Part shown: positions 53,046 through 63,572 of the stretch, piece by piece
Layout of the letters: every line of letters starts with the position of its first letter
Position numbering within the stretch: the stretch's first letter is position 1
DNA from: Corynebacterium jeikeium
Lineage (GTDB): Bacteria; Actinomycetota; Actinomycetes; Mycobacteriales; Mycobacteriaceae
Direction: 5' to 3'
NCBI GenBank assembly: GCA_003955985.1
Contig: CP033784.1
Coordinates: forward strand, 1,984,001 to 2,048,000
Length of the DNA: 64,000 nucleotides
Program-made: the position numbers and the translations under genes
Notes under the pieces: generated by a model
What the model was told of the DNA's origin: nothing
Database searches by the model: none
The model's input: only the letters and a program-made list of their open reading frames with translations

Positions 53046-53981
53046 ATGCCCGCTCTCACCGAAATATTCACCGGCTTTGGTTCCGTCGCAGTACTGATCA
53101 TTGTTGGCTGGTTGTTTGGGCGCAGTGAGATCGTCGATAAGCGGGCATCTTTTACCCTGAACATGGTCGTGTTCTGGATCGCGATGCCGTGCATGCTCGC
53201 GCACACTCTCGCAACGGCGGATTCGGCGAGCATCTTCGGTTCGGCGTTTGGTGTCGCGGCACTGTCGGCGCTTGGCACGGCGGCGTTCTACCGGATTTTT
53301 GTGGCGCCCATGTTCAAACAGCGCGGCGCCGATGCTGTGGTCGGCGCGATGTCGACGAGTTACAACAACGTCGCTAATCTCGGCGTGCCCATCGCAGTCG
53401 CAGTGCTTCACGACGCTACCGCCGTCGTCCCAGCCCTTATCTTTCAGATTGCCTTCTATGCGCCCGCTTCCATGACGGTGCTGGAAATCCTCACCAACCG
53501 CGGCCATTTCCGACCGCGCAATGTCATCATGGCACCGCTGAAGAACCCAATCTTTCTGGCGGCGATGGTGGGGCTTGCGGTTAATGCGTTTGCTATCGAA
53601 GTACCTCAGTTCGTAGCGCATCCAGTGGGGCTATTGGGGCAAGCCGCAGTGCCAATGGCACTTCTGGCCTTCGGTATTAGCCTGCATGGCATGCCGTTTA
53701 TGGAAGCCGGCCGCTCCCCTCGTCGCGCCGTCGTGGTGGCGTCTATGCTGAAGCTTTTCCTCCACCCCGCGCTCGCTCTGCTGTTCGGTCATTTCGTCTT
53801 CGGTCTCAACGGGCATGCGCTGCTGGCAGCTGTGATTATCGCCGGCCTGCCGACAGCCCAGAACGTCTACACCTTCGCCTCCCGCTTCGGCCGGAACCTT
53901 GAGCAGGCGCGCGATTGTGGCGTGATTACGACGATCGCCTGCTTGCCGACGGTCCTTTTGTTCACCCTGCTGTTGAGTTAG
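53046..53981 (+). CDS. AEC-family permease (auxin efflux carrier type)
   Basis: 311 residues, ten hydrophobic segments in two repeats. VLIIVGWLFGRSEIVDKRA, then NNVANLGVPIAVAVL, and near the C-terminus ALLAAVIIAGLPTAQNVYTFASRFG, are the family marks. In corynebacteria relatives carry malonate or other organic anions; the substrate here is unknown. ATG at 53046, 20 bases after the terminator of the ribosomal operon. Confidence 0.85.
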   Translation: MPALTEIFTGFGSVAVLIIVGWLFGRSEIVDKRASFTLNMVVFWIAMPCMLAHTLATADSASIFGSAFGVAALSALGTAAFYRIFVAPMFKQRGADAVVGAMSTSYNNVANLGVPIAVAVLHDATAVVPALIFQIAFYAPASMTVLEILTNRGHFRPRNVIMAPLKNPIFLAAMVGLAVNAFAIEVPQFVAHPVGLLGQAAVPMALLAFGISLHGMPFMEAGRSPRRAVVVASMLKLFLHPALALLFGHFVFGLNGHALLAAVIIAGLPTAQNVYTFASRFGRNLEQARDCGVITTIACLPTVLLFTLLLS

Positions 53982-54028
53982 GGGACTCTTCCCGACGGCC
54001 TGGAGAGAATCTCGTTACCCTTGGAGGC

Positions 54029-54754
54029 GTGGAGATTCTGAAGACACTTCTCGAGGCCGACCCGTCCGTGCCTCGTTTGACCTGTTATGACGAAACTACC
54101 GGCGGTCGTACTGATCTATCGGCCCAAACTCTGGACAACTGGGCCAGCAAGATCGCCAACATGCTGCACGATGAGTTCGACCTCGTCGCCGGAGACCAAG
54201 TATGGATTGACTTGCCGTTGATTTGGCAGTCCGCCTGCATCATCCTGGGCTGCGAGCGTGCTGGCGTCACCGTTAGCGATGAGGAGCCGCTGGTCGTATT
54301 CACCACTGTCAGCAACGTCAGCACGTGGGAAGAGAAGTTCCCAGATGCCTACCTCGCAGTGCTTACCGACGATCCCTTTGGCCGCGGTGTCGTGGAATGC
54401 GGTGATGATATTCCACCGGGAGTCATTGACTTTGGTCCGGAAGTTCGTTTCCACCCAGACGCATATCTAGGCGCAGGCCCGGACTCCGACCAAACCCCCG
54501 TTATTGGGGAAAAGTCGGCTGCAGAACTGCTTTCATCTGCTGGCGATTATGCGGACGAGATGCAGCTCACGCCCGGTTCCCGCGTCGTTTCCGACGGCTG
54601 GCTGGTGCCTGATTCTTCACAGGTCACCGCAGATAAATGGGCATGTAATGTGCTGTCGGCTTGGGTTCGTGGAGGTGCTGCCGTCGTCGTGCGCGGTGGC
54701 GATAGCGAGCGTGTCACTGCTATTTCTACGGCCGAAAAAGCCCGTGTGATTTAG
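54029..54754 (+). CDS. TIGR03089 family protein
   Basis: 241 residues from GTG 54029, chosen because MEILKTLLEADPSVPRLTCYDE fits the family start; the frame is open further upstream into the permease gene. Weakly like the N-terminal part of AMP-binding enzymes (LSAQTLDNWASKIANML, DQVWIDLPLIWQSACIILGCERAGVTV), but lacking the adenylation P-loop and the C-terminal domain. The family is actinobacterial and uncharacterised. Ribosome site is weak, so the start is not certain. Confidence 0.75.
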   Translation: MEILKTLLEADPSVPRLTCYDETTGGRTDLSAQTLDNWASKIANMLHDEFDLVAGDQVWIDLPLIWQSACIILGCERAGVTVSDEEPLVVFTTVSNVSTWEEKFPDAYLAVLTDDPFGRGVVECGDDIPPGVIDFGPEVRFHPDAYLGAGPDSDQTPVIGEKSAAELLSSAGDYADEMQLTPGSRVVSDGWLVPDSSQVTADKWACNVLSAWVRGGAAVVVRGGDSERVTAISTAEKARVI

Positions 54755-54807
54755 TCGCAGCTGTCCCGTCGAGAAGCGCTCTAAGTAGTCGCGATAACCT
54801 GGAAACC

Positions 54808-56418
54808 GTGATTACCCGACCATATATTCTTGCGATTCTCGCCCTCATCAACGTCTTGGGCGCACTGGCTGTATGGGATCTGAGCCCATGGTGGTGGATT
54901 CTGATGGCCTTCATCCTCTTCCTGGATGTTGTGGCTATCTATGACATGCTTCAGAGGAAGCACTCCATCTTGCGGAACTTCCCGGTCATCGGCCATCTGC
55001 GCTACATGGGTGAGACCATTCGCCCTGAGATGCAGCAGTACTTCATCGAACGCAACTTCGACGGCGCTCCATTCGACCGCGATACCCGTACCGTGGTCTA
55101 CGAGCGTGCGAAGGGGCTGTCCTCGAAGAAGTCATTCGGTACTGAGCGAAAGATTAATGCGCCCGGCTACGAGTACGTCCGCCACTCGATGGCGCCGAGC
55201 CAGCACGTCATCGAGGATCCGCGCGTAGATATTGGCGGTCCGGACTGCGCCCAGCCGTACTCAGCGTCTATCTTCAACATCTCAGCCATGAGTTTCGGCT
55301 CTCTGTCCCCTAACGCTGTCATGGCAATGAATAAGGGCGCGAAGCTGGGCAACTTCGTACAGGACACCGGCGAGGGCGCTATCAGCCCTTACCATTTGAA
55401 GTATGGTGCCGACCTCTATTGGCAGCTGGGTTCCGGTTACTTCGGTGCGCGTACCGAGGATGGCGACTTCGATCCGGAGCTCTTCCGCGAAAAGGCTAAG
55501 ATTCCGCAGGTCAAGGCAACCTATCTGAAGGTTAGCCAGGGCGCAAAGCCTGGACTCGGCGGCATGCTGCCAGGTCACAAGGTCAATGAGGAAATCGCGG
55601 CTACTCGCCACGTACCAGTTGGCAAGGGTGTGATGAGCCCGCCGTACCACCGCGTCTACTCCACCCCGCGTGAACTTGTTCGGTTTATGGGCACCATGCG
55701 CGAGCTCAACGGTGGCAAGCCGGTCGGTTTCAAGCTGTGTGTTGGCTCCCAGCTTGAGTTCCTCGCCGTGTGCAAGGCCATGCTGGAAGAGAACATCACC
55801 CCGGACTTCATCATCGTCGACGGCGCTGAAGGCGGCACCGGCGCTGCACCGCTGGAATACTCCGACCGCGTTGGCCTGCCGCTTACCGACGGCCTGATTC
55901 TCGTCCATAACGCGCTCGTAGGTGCCGGTCTGCGAGATCGCATTAAGCTCGGTGCGTCCGGCAAGGTCATTACTGGCTTCGATATTGTGAAGCGCATGTG
56001 CATCGGTGCTGACTTTGTGAACTCGGCTCGCGGCATGATGATGGCCACCGGCTGTATCCAATCTCAGCTATGTCATACAAACACCTGCCCGGTGGGTGTG
56101 GCTACCCAGGATCCGAGCCTGTGGAAGGCCCTGGATGTCGACGACAAGGGTCAGCGTGTGGCCAACTATCACAATGCCACGGTCGCGGAAGCAGCTAGCC
56201 TATTGGCATCGATGGGCCTGAATAGCTTCTCTGAGCTGGGGCCGTCCCACCTGCTGCGGCGCACCAATGAGCAGGTCGGTGAGACCTACGCGGAGCTCTA
56301 CAACTGGCTGCAGCCAGGCGAGCTGCTGAGCGGAACTCGCTTCCACAACTGGGCCGAAGCCTGGGAGACCGCCGACCCGGACACGTTCCACTACCCCGCA
56401 GTTCATATGCGCGGGTAG
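54808..56418 (+). CDS. FMN-binding glutamate-synthase-family protein
   Basis: 536 residues. One or two N-terminal membrane helices (PYILAILALINVLGALAVW, about 3-22; second to about 45), then the FMN barrel of the glutamate synthase large subunit: FNISAMSFGSLSPNAVMAM, DFIIVDGAEGGTGAAPLEYSD, and the iron-sulfur cysteines CIQSQLCHTNTCPVGVATQD. It lacks the glutaminase domain, so it is not a classical GltB; relatives are membrane-bound oxidoreductases of unknown substrate. GTG at 54808. Convergent with purE. Confidence 0.88.
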   Translation: MITRPYILAILALINVLGALAVWDLSPWWWILMAFILFLDVVAIYDMLQRKHSILRNFPVIGHLRYMGETIRPEMQQYFIERNFDGAPFDRDTRTVVYERAKGLSSKKSFGTERKINAPGYEYVRHSMAPSQHVIEDPRVDIGGPDCAQPYSASIFNISAMSFGSLSPNAVMAMNKGAKLGNFVQDTGEGAISPYHLKYGADLYWQLGSGYFGARTEDGDFDPELFREKAKIPQVKATYLKVSQGAKPGLGGMLPGHKVNEEIAATRHVPVGKGVMSPPYHRVYSTPRELVRFMGTMRELNGGKPVGFKLCVGSQLEFLAVCKAMLEENITPDFIIVDGAEGGTGAAPLEYSDRVGLPLTDGLILVHNALVGAGLRDRIKLGASGKVITGFDIVKRMCIGADFVNSARGMMMATGCIQSQLCHTNTCPVGVATQDPSLWKALDVDDKGQRVANYHNATVAEAASLLASMGLNSFSELGPSHLLRRTNEQVGETYAELYNWLQPGELLSGTRFHNWAEAWETADPDTFHYPAVHMRG

Positions 56419-56438
56419 TTCGGGGCTGGTTGCGCGCC

Positions 56439-56984
56439 CTACTCACCCATCAGCTTCTTGCGCAGACGCTCGTCCTTTTCCAGGACCTGATCGCGCATGT
56501 TGGCCTGGTAGTTCTCCATCGCCACAATGAGCTCCGGGTAACCGGCCGAGAGAATACGCACAGCCAGCAGGCCAGCGTTCTTAGCGCCGCCCACACCGAC
56601 GGTTGCCACCGGAACGCCGCCCGGCATCTGAACGATTGACAGCAGGGAATCGACACCCTCCAGGTTCTCCAACGCGCGTGGCACGCCGATAACCGGCAGC
56701 GGAGTGGCCGACGCAACCATGCCCGGCAGGTGTGCTGCACCACCGGCGCCAGCGATAATGCAGCGCAGCCCCTTGTCAGCGGCGGACTTTGCGTAGTCAA
56801 TCATGCGTTCCGGAGTGCGGTGTGCAGAGACCACACCTACCTCAAAGGGAATTCCGAACTCAGCCAAGACCTCCGCTGCGGGCTCCATGGTCGGCCAATC
56901 CGAGTCCGACCCCATAATCAGACCGACCAGCGGACCGGTTACGTTGGCCAACTTCGGGCTTGCCACCTGGTTTGCTTCAGCCAA
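56439..56984 (-). CDS. purE: N5-carboxyaminoimidazole ribonucleotide mutase
   Basis: 181 residues. [38 protein letters not shown] and [17 protein letters not shown] are complete class I PurE blocks. Moves the carboxyl group of N5-CAIR to make CAIR in purine synthesis, taking the product of PurK. purK lies directly upstream, 48 bases away. Confidence 0.96.
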   Translation of the reverse strand: MAEANQVASPKLANVTGPLVGLIMGSDSDWPTMEPAAEVLAEFGIPFEVGVVSAHRTPERMIDYAKSAADKGLRCIIAGAGGAAHLPGMVASATPLPVIGVPRALENLEGVDSLLSIVQMPGGVPVATVGVGGAKNAGLLAVRILSAGYPELIVAMENYQANMRDQVLEKDERLRKKLMGE

Positions 56985-57032
56985 TGTTGTCTCCTTGAGA
57001 TAGCAATCTAATTCTTATACAGCGCCAGCCAC

Positions 57033-58322
57033 CTATGCGGTGTAGCCGTCTGCCCACACGCCATCGACGATGTAGCCAGCAGCGAGGTTGGCAACCCGCC
57101 GGGTCTCCGCGATGCCTTCCGGGCTTGCGTCGTAGCCGCACAGGTTGACGTGCCCCAGCTTACGTCCAGGGCGCCAATCCTTCCCGTACCAGTGAATCTT
57201 CGCTGATGGGAAACGACGCCATACCTCAGCAAAACGCTGTGAAATAGGTACATCCGAGGCCTCATCGCCACCGAGCGTATTGACCATTACCGTCACCGGC
57301 GCAGTCGGGCGAGTGGAACCCAGTGGCATGTCAGCAACTGCACGCAGGTGCTGCTCAAACTGGCTGGTCTCACAGCCGTCCTGCGACCAGTGACCAGTGT
57401 TGTGTGGCCGCATGGCCAACTCGTTGACAAAAATCTCCGGATTGCCGTCAGCATCGACGGTTTCGAACAGCTCAACTGCCAGCGCGCCGGTTACTCCCAG
57501 CTCGGAAGCGATGGTCACACTGAGCTTTTCGGCCGCTCTCGCAAGGTCGTCGGCAAGCCCTGGCGCCGGGCAGATTGCCTCAACACAGATGCCGTCACGC
57601 TGCACGGACTCGAGGACCGGCCAGGCCTTGACCTCGCCCGACGGCGTGCGCGCACACATGGCCGACAACTCACGAACCAGCGCGACCTTCCGCTCGGCCA
57701 TCAGCGGCACATCTTTGCCCAACAGCTCGTCGACAAGCGTGCGCAGATTCTCGCGGTCCTTCGGGAACCACACGCCGTGACCGTCGTAACCGCCGCGGCG
57801 AGCCTTCAGGCAGACGGCACCGTCAACGCGGTCGAAGAATGCTTCGGCATCCTCGGCGGACTCAATTGCAGCGTAGGCAGGTACTGGAGCGCCCAGTTCC
57901 TCCAGGCGCTGGCGCATCAGCAGCTTATCCTGCGCGTACAGCAACGCCGACGGCTGAGGCTGAACCGAGTAGCCCATCTCGGTCAGCTTGTTGAGGAATT
58001 CGGTGGGAACGTGCTCATGGTCGAAAGTCACGGCCTGCGCACCGGCGACAGCGCGCTCAACATCTTCCCAGACGTGGTAGTCGCCGATGATAACGTCCGC
58101 ACACACCTGCGCTGCGGAAGCATCCGGCGAACCGGCGAGCAAACGGATGGACTGTCCCAGCTCAATGGCCTCAGTCTGCATCATACGAGCCAGCTGACCG
58201 TCACCAATCACCGCCACAACCGGCACGCCATCAGCATGCGCGGGATGCTGCGCAGCAGTTAGCGCTGCAGCGGAATTAGAAGTGGAATTAGTGGAGTTTT
58301 CAGGGGTATCCGAAGCAATCAC
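57033..58322 (-). CDS. purK: N5-carboxyaminoimidazole ribonucleotide synthase
   Basis: 429 residues, ATP-grasp enzyme: VAVIGDGQLARMMQTEAIELG, VTFDHEHVPTEFL, VCLKARRGGYDGHGVWF, and FVNELAMRPHNTGHWSQDGC with metal-binding residues. Carboxylates AIR with bicarbonate and ATP. An N-terminal stretch of about 30 residues (Thr/Ser/Ala/Asn-rich) is longer than usual, so the real start may be internal. Upstream of purE on the same strand. Confidence 0.95.
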   Translation of the reverse strand: MIASDTPENSTNSTSNSAAALTAAQHPAHADGVPVVAVIGDGQLARMMQTEAIELGQSIRLLAGSPDASAAQVCADVIIGDYHVWEDVERAVAGAQAVTFDHEHVPTEFLNKLTEMGYSVQPQPSALLYAQDKLLMRQRLEELGAPVPAYAAIESAEDAEAFFDRVDGAVCLKARRGGYDGHGVWFPKDRENLRTLVDELLGKDVPLMAERKVALVRELSAMCARTPSGEVKAWPVLESVQRDGICVEAICPAPGLADDLARAAEKLSVTIASELGVTGALAVELFETVDADGNPEIFVNELAMRPHNTGHWSQDGCETSQFEQHLRAVADMPLGSTRPTAPVTVMVNTLGGDEASDVPISQRFAEVWRRFPSAKIHWYGKDWRPGRKLGHVNLCGYDASPEGIAETRRVANLAAGYIVDGVWADGYTA

Positions 58323-58352
58323 ACCCCTGATTGTAGGTTATGACCCAAAATT

Positions 58353-58814
58353 CTAAGTCAACCGGGAGACCAACTTAGCCACCTTGCGGGAGCTGGGAAT
58401 ATCTTCTACAGCCAGCGGCGGGCCGAAACTGCGGGTGTGCAGATACAACACGCCGCCCTTGCGATTGACCGCACGCACCGAACGCAGATCAATCGAGACC
58501 ACCTGCGGGCGCAGAATGCCGCGGCGCAAAATAATCCGCCTATCAGTCAGCACAAACCGCTCCCCCAGCCAACTTAGTACCGGACGAACGACGCGCCAGA
58601 GAATAAGCCCCAGCCACGCGAAGAGCAGCAGCTGACGCACACCTTGCAGATCTCCCGGAGCAATCCCAGGGCCGTCGATAAAACCAATCAGCAACCAGCA
58701 GACGCCCGTGATAACCATGAGTTCCAAGAGCGGCCACACCAGCCGACCAAAAGTTGGATTGGTGTCCAGCAGAATTGCCTCGCGCGTGTCCAACTCATCA
58801 TCGGGAAAGGCCAT
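58353..58814 (-). CDS. Bacterial PH-domain membrane protein
   Basis: 153 residues. Two membrane helices (LLELMVITGVCWLLIGFI, LLLFAWLGLILWRVVRPVLSWL) followed by the bPH2 domain beginning RFVLTDRRIILRRGILRPQVVSIDLRSVRAV (split: RFVLTDRRIILRRGIL, VVSIDLRSV). A conserved neighbour of birA, purK and purE in actinobacteria; function unknown. Stop 30 bases before purK, and it starts 6 bases after birA ends, so birA-PH-purK-purE is probably one transcript. Confidence 0.87.
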   Translation of the reverse strand: MAFPDDELDTREAILLDTNPTFGRLVWPLLELMVITGVCWLLIGFIDGPGIAPGDLQGVRQLLLFAWLGLILWRVVRPVLSWLGERFVLTDRRIILRRGILRPQVVSIDLRSVRAVNRKGGVLYLHTRSFGPPLAVEDIPSSRKVAKLVSRLT

Positions 58815-58820
58815 ACAGCA

Positions 58821-59678
58821 CTACCCCCGCTCCGAATCAGCCTGCGGGGACGCATAGCCGCCGTCAGTGGCACGAACATGGAACACGTCACCGGCCGCAA
58901 CAAAGTGACTTGTGCCAGCTTCATCGGTGACGATCAATTCGCCGTCGGCACGCACGCCAACCGCCTTGCCCACCAGCACGCGATCCCCCGGCAACTCCAC
59001 GCGCACGTTCGAACCGATGGTCGCGCACACCGCCTCGTAGTCCCGCAGCAGCTCCGCATCGCCCTTTCGCCACTGCGCTTGACGACGTCCCAGCGCACGC
59101 AGCACACCAGCGGAGATGTCGTCGCGGTCGAGGTTTTCCGCTCCCGCCAGGTATAGCGAAATGGCGTGTGGCACCGGCAGCTCATCTTCCTGCAGGGAAA
59201 CGTTGATGCCGATTCCCGGAATGAGAATTGGCGGTGTCAGCGACGCGGCCTCCACCAGAATTCCGCAGAGCTTACGACCGTCAACCAGGACATCGTTCGG
59301 CCACTTCAGGGAAACGCGTTCAGGCGCAAGACCCGCAACTTCCACAACAGCATCGACAACTGCGAGGCCCGCGACTAACGGCAACAGACCCAGTTGCTCG
59401 GGTGCGAGCCCTTCCGGGCGCAGCAGCGCGCTGAGTGCAATGGACGCACCCTTCGGGGCCGTCCAACTACGACTCAGTCGACCGCGACCTGCGGTCTGCT
59501 CCGAGGCGATAAGCGCACTGAGATCTGCCACCTGCCCCAGTGCCGCCTGTTTCCGAAGATCAGCGTTGGTCGAACCAGTGGTTTCGACAACCTCAATGGA
59601 ATTCCAGCCCGGCGCGGCTGCGCGCACACGCGTGGCGTCAAGAGGCTTGCGGGAAGCAACAATCCTGGGGTTGGTCAT
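58821..59678 (-). CDS. birA: Biotin--[acetyl-CoA-carboxylase] ligase
   Basis: 285 residues, without the N-terminal repressor helix-turn-helix of E. coli BirA. Biotin-binding blocks VETTGSTNADL, AGRGRLSRSWTAPKGASIALS (the GRGRxxRxW loop), LKWPNDVLVDGRKLCGIL and the small C-terminal domain. Attaches biotin to the alpha subunit of acyl-CoA carboxylase; the beta and epsilon subunit genes stand divergently next to it. Confidence 0.94.
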   Translation of the reverse strand: MTNPRIVASRKPLDATRVRAAAPGWNSIEVVETTGSTNADLRKQAALGQVADLSALIASEQTAGRGRLSRSWTAPKGASIALSALLRPEGLAPEQLGLLPLVAGLAVVDAVVEVAGLAPERVSLKWPNDVLVDGRKLCGILVEAASLTPPILIPGIGINVSLQEDELPVPHAISLYLAGAENLDRDDISAGVLRALGRRQAQWRKGDAELLRDYEAVCATIGSNVRVELPGDRVLVGKAVGVRADGELIVTDEAGTSHFVAAGDVFHVRATDGGYASPQADSERG

Positions 59679-59804
59679 GCACAGCAGTCTAGCGCCATGG
59701 CCGGATTCACTGAGTCGTGACCTTTCTCAAGAGCTCGACAGCGTGAGAATCATCACAGCTCGCCTGCTTTACTATTTTCCTTCCCAAACACTACATTCCA
59801 TAAC

Positions 59805-61445
59805 ATGACTATCTCCTCACGTTTGGCGGCGGAGCAACACACCACCGCTTTCCTCAATGAAGACCTTCTACGCCGACGCACTGCTGCACTGACTCCGATG
59901 GGGTCGCGGGGCTACGACAAGCTCAAACTGACTGAGCGCATGAATGCCCGCGAGCGCATTGACTACCTGCTGGACGAAGGATCTTTTGTCGAATTTGATG
60001 CGCTAGCCCGCCACCGCACTACCGCATTTGGGATGGAAGCCAAACGCCCCGCGACCGACGGAATCATCACCGGCTGGGGAACCATAGACGGCCGTGAGGT
60101 CTGCATCTTCTCTCAGGACGGCACAATCTTCGGTGGTGCACTCGGAGAGGTCTACGGCGAAAAGATGGTCAAGATTCAGGAACTTGCCATCACTACCGGC
60201 CGCCCCCTTATTGGCATGTACGAAGGTGCCGGCGCCCGCATCCAAGATGGCGCAGTCTCACTGGACTTTATTGCCCAGACGTTCCACCACAACGTTCGCG
60301 CCAGCGGCGTCATTCCGCAGATTTCAGTCATTTTTGGCGCCTGCGCGGGCGGAAATGCCTACTCCCCAGCACTGACGGACTTCGTTGTCATGGTGGAGGA
60401 AAACTCCCGTATGTTCGTCACCGGCCCTGACGTAATCGAAACAGTCACAGGCGAAAAAATCAGCCAGCACGAGCTCGGCGGCGCCGACACCCATATGGAG
60501 ATCGCCGGAAACTCCCACTACACCGCCGCTAGCGAGCAGGATGGACTCGACTGGGTCTGCGATTTGCTCGACTACCTCCCCAACAACACAACCTCCCCCG
60601 CGCCCAGCTGGGATTCCGATGCCAGTGACGAAATCACCGACACCGATCGCACCCTCGACAGTCTCATTCCCGACAGCCCATCCACGCCGTACGACGTGCA
60701 CGAAGTCATCTACGCGCTTTGCGACGATGCGGAGTTCCTGGAAATCCAGGAAAACCGAGCAGCCAATGTCGTGATTGGCCTTGGCCGTCTCAACGGTCAA
60801 TCTGTTGGGTTTGTCGCTAATCAGCCCATGGAATTCGCGGGCTGCCTAGATATCGATGCAGCGGAGAAGGCCGCGCGATTCGTCCGAACCTGCGATTGTT
60901 TCAACATTCCACTCGTCTTTCTCGTAGACGTACCCGGCTTTCTCCCCGGTTCAAATCAAGAACACCAGGGAATTCTGCGCCGTGGCGCTAAATTGCTCTA
61001 TGCGTATGCAGAAGCAACCGTTCCTAAAATCACCGTCACCATGCGCAAAGCCTATGGCGGCGCGTATTGCGTGATGGGATCAAAGGGGCTCGGCGCGGAT
61101 GTAAATCTGGCTTGGCCGACGGCACAGATCGCCGTGATGGGCGCCTCAGGCGCAGTACGCTTCCTCCATCGTGCCGAGATTCGAACCGCCACCGAAGCAG
61201 CTCTCGCAGCAGACCCAGCGGCCGATAGATTTGGCACTCCCGAGAGTGTGAAAGAACTCATTGCTGAACTGGAAATGGGATACGAGCAACACATGCTCAC
61301 GCCTTATCGTGCCGCCGAACGGGGGTTAATTGATGAAGTCATCCTCCCCTCCGAGACACGAACTCGAGTGATAAAAAATCTGCGCCTTCTAACTTCAAAG
61401 AAAGTACCGTGGCCTGCGCGCAAGCACGGCAATATTCCACTGTAA
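59805..61445 (+). CDS. dtsR2: Acyl-CoA carboxylase beta subunit (DtsR2/AccD-type, first copy)
   Basis: 546 residues, two crotonase-like halves. [95 protein letters not shown] and [15 protein letters not shown] are the carboxyltransferase motifs. Transfers carboxyl from biotin to an acyl-CoA. Compared with the second copy it has RFLHR where that one has GFIYR. ATG at 59805. In C. glutamicum the equivalent (DtsR2) works with AccD3 in mycolate precursor carboxylation; which acyl-CoA is used here is not visible. Confidence 0.9.
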   Translation: MTISSRLAAEQHTTAFLNEDLLRRRTAALTPMGSRGYDKLKLTERMNARERIDYLLDEGSFVEFDALARHRTTAFGMEAKRPATDGIITGWGTIDGREVCIFSQDGTIFGGALGEVYGEKMVKIQELAITTGRPLIGMYEGAGARIQDGAVSLDFIAQTFHHNVRASGVIPQISVIFGACAGGNAYSPALTDFVVMVEENSRMFVTGPDVIETVTGEKISQHELGGADTHMEIAGNSHYTAASEQDGLDWVCDLLDYLPNNTTSPAPSWDSDASDEITDTDRTLDSLIPDSPSTPYDVHEVIYALCDDAEFLEIQENRAANVVIGLGRLNGQSVGFVANQPMEFAGCLDIDAAEKAARFVRTCDCFNIPLVFLVDVPGFLPGSNQEHQGILRRGAKLLYAYAEATVPKITVTMRKAYGGAYCVMGSKGLGADVNLAWPTAQIAVMGASGAVRFLHRAEIRTATEAALAADPAADRFGTPESVKELIAELEMGYEQHMLTPYRAAERGLIDEVILPSETRTRVIKNLRLLTSKKVPWPARKHGNIPL

Positions 61446-61550
61446 GAGCAGGCTTTTTGCTGTACAACGAGCTAGTCATTACCCCTACTTTTGTTAACAG
61501 CGATTGCCCCCAACTACCTCCCCCCGTTTTCGAAACGTAAACTAGTTGGT

Positions 61551-63179
61551 ATGACGACTGCCGCAAATACATCAACCGGTGAAACCCCGGATTTGACCAC
61601 TACTGCTGGAAAGCTGGCCGATCTGCGAGCCCGTCTCGCAGAGACCCAGGCTCCAATGGGCCAGGCCAGCATTGACCGCGTCCACGACAAGGGCAAGATG
61701 ACCGCTCGTGAGCGCATCGAGTTCCTCTTGGACGAGGGCTCGTTCGTGGAGGTTGACGCTCTCGCACGTCACCGCTCCAAGAACTTCGGCCTCGACGCCA
61801 AGCGCCCTGTCACTGACGGTGTTGTGACAGGCTACGGCACCATCGATGGCCGCCAGGTCTGTGTCTTCTCGCAGGACGGCGCCATCTTCGGTGGCGCGCT
61901 CGGTGAAGTCTACGGTGAAAAGATTGTCAAGATCATGGATCTGGCCATCAAGACCGGTGTCCCAATTATCGGCATCAACGAGGGTGCTGGTGCCCGCATC
62001 CAAGAGGGCGTTGTTTCCCTCGGCCTCTACTCCCAGATTTTCTTCCGAAACACCCAGGCTTCTGGTGTTATTCCACAGATCTCCCTGATCATGGGCGCCT
62101 GCGCTGGTGGCCACGTCTACTCCCCGGCTCTGACCGACTTCATTGTCATGGTCGATGGCACTTCCAAGATGTTCATCACCGGCCCGGACGTTATTAAGAC
62201 CGTCACTGGCGAAGAGGTCACACAGGAAGAGCTGGGTGGCGCTGGTACTCACATGAGCACCTCCGGTACTTCGCACTACACCGCCGCTGATGACGAAGAC
62301 GCTCTGACTTTCGTTCAGGAATTAGTCAGCTACCTGCCGTCCAACAACCGCGCTGAGGCTCCTCGCATGGAGGCTGAGCCGTTCGAGGGCTCCATCGCTG
62401 ACAACATCACTGAGACTGACCTCGAGCTCGACACGCTGATTCCGGACTCCCCAAACCAGCCGTACGACATCAAGGACGTCATCACCCGTCTGGTCGACGA
62501 CGAGGACTTCCTGGAAATTCAGGAGGACTACGCACAGAACGTGGTCATCGGCTTCGGTCGCGTGGAGGGTCGCTCGGTCGGTTTCGTCGCCAACCAGCCG
62601 ATTCAGTTCGCTGGCTGCCTCGACATCAAGGCATCCGAGAAGGCGGCTCGCTTCGTCCGCACCTGTGACGCCTTCAACATTCCGATCATCATGCTGGTTG
62701 ACGTTCCAGGCTTCCTGCCGGGCACCAACCAAGAGTTCGACGGCATCATCCGCCGTGGCGCCAAGCTGCTGTACGCATATGCTGAGGCCACCGTCCCGAA
62801 GATTACCGTCATCACCCGTAAGGCCTACGGCGGAGCTTACTGTGTGATGGGCTCCAAGGACATGGGCGCTGACATCAACCTGGCATGGCCGACCGCTCAG
62901 ATTGCGGTCATGGGTGCTTCCGGCGCTGTCGGCTTCATCTACCGCAAGGAGCTCAAGGCTGCTGCGGCCGAGGGCAAGGATGTCGTCGCACTGCAGAAGG
63001 AGTACGAGGCAGAGTACGAGGCCACCCTGGTCAACCCGTACATGGCTGCTGAGCGCGGCTTCATCGACGCCGTTATCCCGCCGAGCGAGACCCGCGGCCA
63101 GATCATCGAGGGTCTGCGTCTACTGGATCGCAAGGTTGTTAACGTACCCGCCAAGAAGCATGGGAACATTCCGCTGTGA
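61551..63179 (+). CDS. dtsR1: Acyl-CoA carboxylase beta subunit (DtsR1-type, second copy)
   Basis: 542 residues from ATG 61551; the frame upstream has no ribosome site and little likeness. Same motif set as the first copy ([82 protein letters not shown]). Codon use is stronger in highly expressed codons than in the first copy. DtsR1 of C. glutamicum is the acetyl-CoA carboxylase beta subunit for fatty acid synthesis. The stop overlaps the epsilon gene start by 4 bases. Confidence 0.93.
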   Translation: MTTAANTSTGETPDLTTTAGKLADLRARLAETQAPMGQASIDRVHDKGKMTARERIEFLLDEGSFVEVDALARHRSKNFGLDAKRPVTDGVVTGYGTIDGRQVCVFSQDGAIFGGALGEVYGEKIVKIMDLAIKTGVPIIGINEGAGARIQEGVVSLGLYSQIFFRNTQASGVIPQISLIMGACAGGHVYSPALTDFIVMVDGTSKMFITGPDVIKTVTGEEVTQEELGGAGTHMSTSGTSHYTAADDEDALTFVQELVSYLPSNNRAEAPRMEAEPFEGSIADNITETDLELDTLIPDSPNQPYDIKDVITRLVDDEDFLEIQEDYAQNVVIGFGRVEGRSVGFVANQPIQFAGCLDIKASEKAARFVRTCDAFNIPIIMLVDVPGFLPGTNQEFDGIIRRGAKLLYAYAEATVPKITVITRKAYGGAYCVMGSKDMGADINLAWPTAQIAVMGASGAVGFIYRKELKAAAAEGKDVVALQKEYEAEYEATLVNPYMAAERGFIDAVIPPSETRGQIIEGLRLLDRKVVNVPAKKHGNIPL

Positions 63180-63436
63180 CCGATTCCAAAAACACCCCAG
63201 CAACCGAAGACAAGGACGCCGCTACAGCCCCGGCTGCACCGTTCATGTCCGTCCTCAAGGGCAACCCGTCTGACGCTGAAACTGCCACGCTCGCGCTTTT
63301 GTTCGCAGGTATGGCAGCAGCCGGCGGCGCCCCAGAGGACCGCGGCCCGCGCAACAACTGGGGTCGGCTGGAAGAGGGTTTCCACCAGCCGCACCAGCAC
63401 GTACCGGGCACGTTCCGCAACGTCCATTTCTACTAG
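63176..63436 (+). CDS. accE: Acyl-CoA carboxylase epsilon subunit
   Basis: 86 residues, GTG start overlapping the dtsR1 stop (GTGA). A disordered Ala/Thr-rich start, then [29 protein letters not shown] and the ending [27 protein letters not shown], typical of the small actinobacterial AccE that stabilises the alpha-beta complex. Translation is coupled to the beta subunit. Confidence 0.9.
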   Translation: MTDSKNTPATEDKDAATAPAAPFMSVLKGNPSDAETATLALLFAGMAAAGGAPEDRGPRNNWGRLEEGFHQPHQHVPGTFRNVHFY

Positions 63437-63495
63437 TACAGCTACCGCTTAGCGCGTAGTCGTTACCGCACGCTAGCTGCGTCGATTCGCTAGCA

Positions 63496-63540
63496 CAAAG
63501 CGCCACCATCGGGTTTTCCGATGGTGGCGCTTTGGTTTTT
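63496..63540 (+). terminator. Terminator after accE
   Basis: CAAAGCGCCACCATCGG / CCGATGGTGGCGCTTTG (17 pairs, loop GTTTT) followed by GTTTTTGTT. Also usable by the convergent membrane-protein gene. Confidence 0.9.
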
Positions 63541-63572
63541 GTTACTGCCTTAGCCTTGACCACTGCTTATTA

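Noticed and set aside
57348..58262. 304-codon plus-strand frame opposite purK
   Set aside because: Antisense to a certain purK; no motif and no ribosome site.
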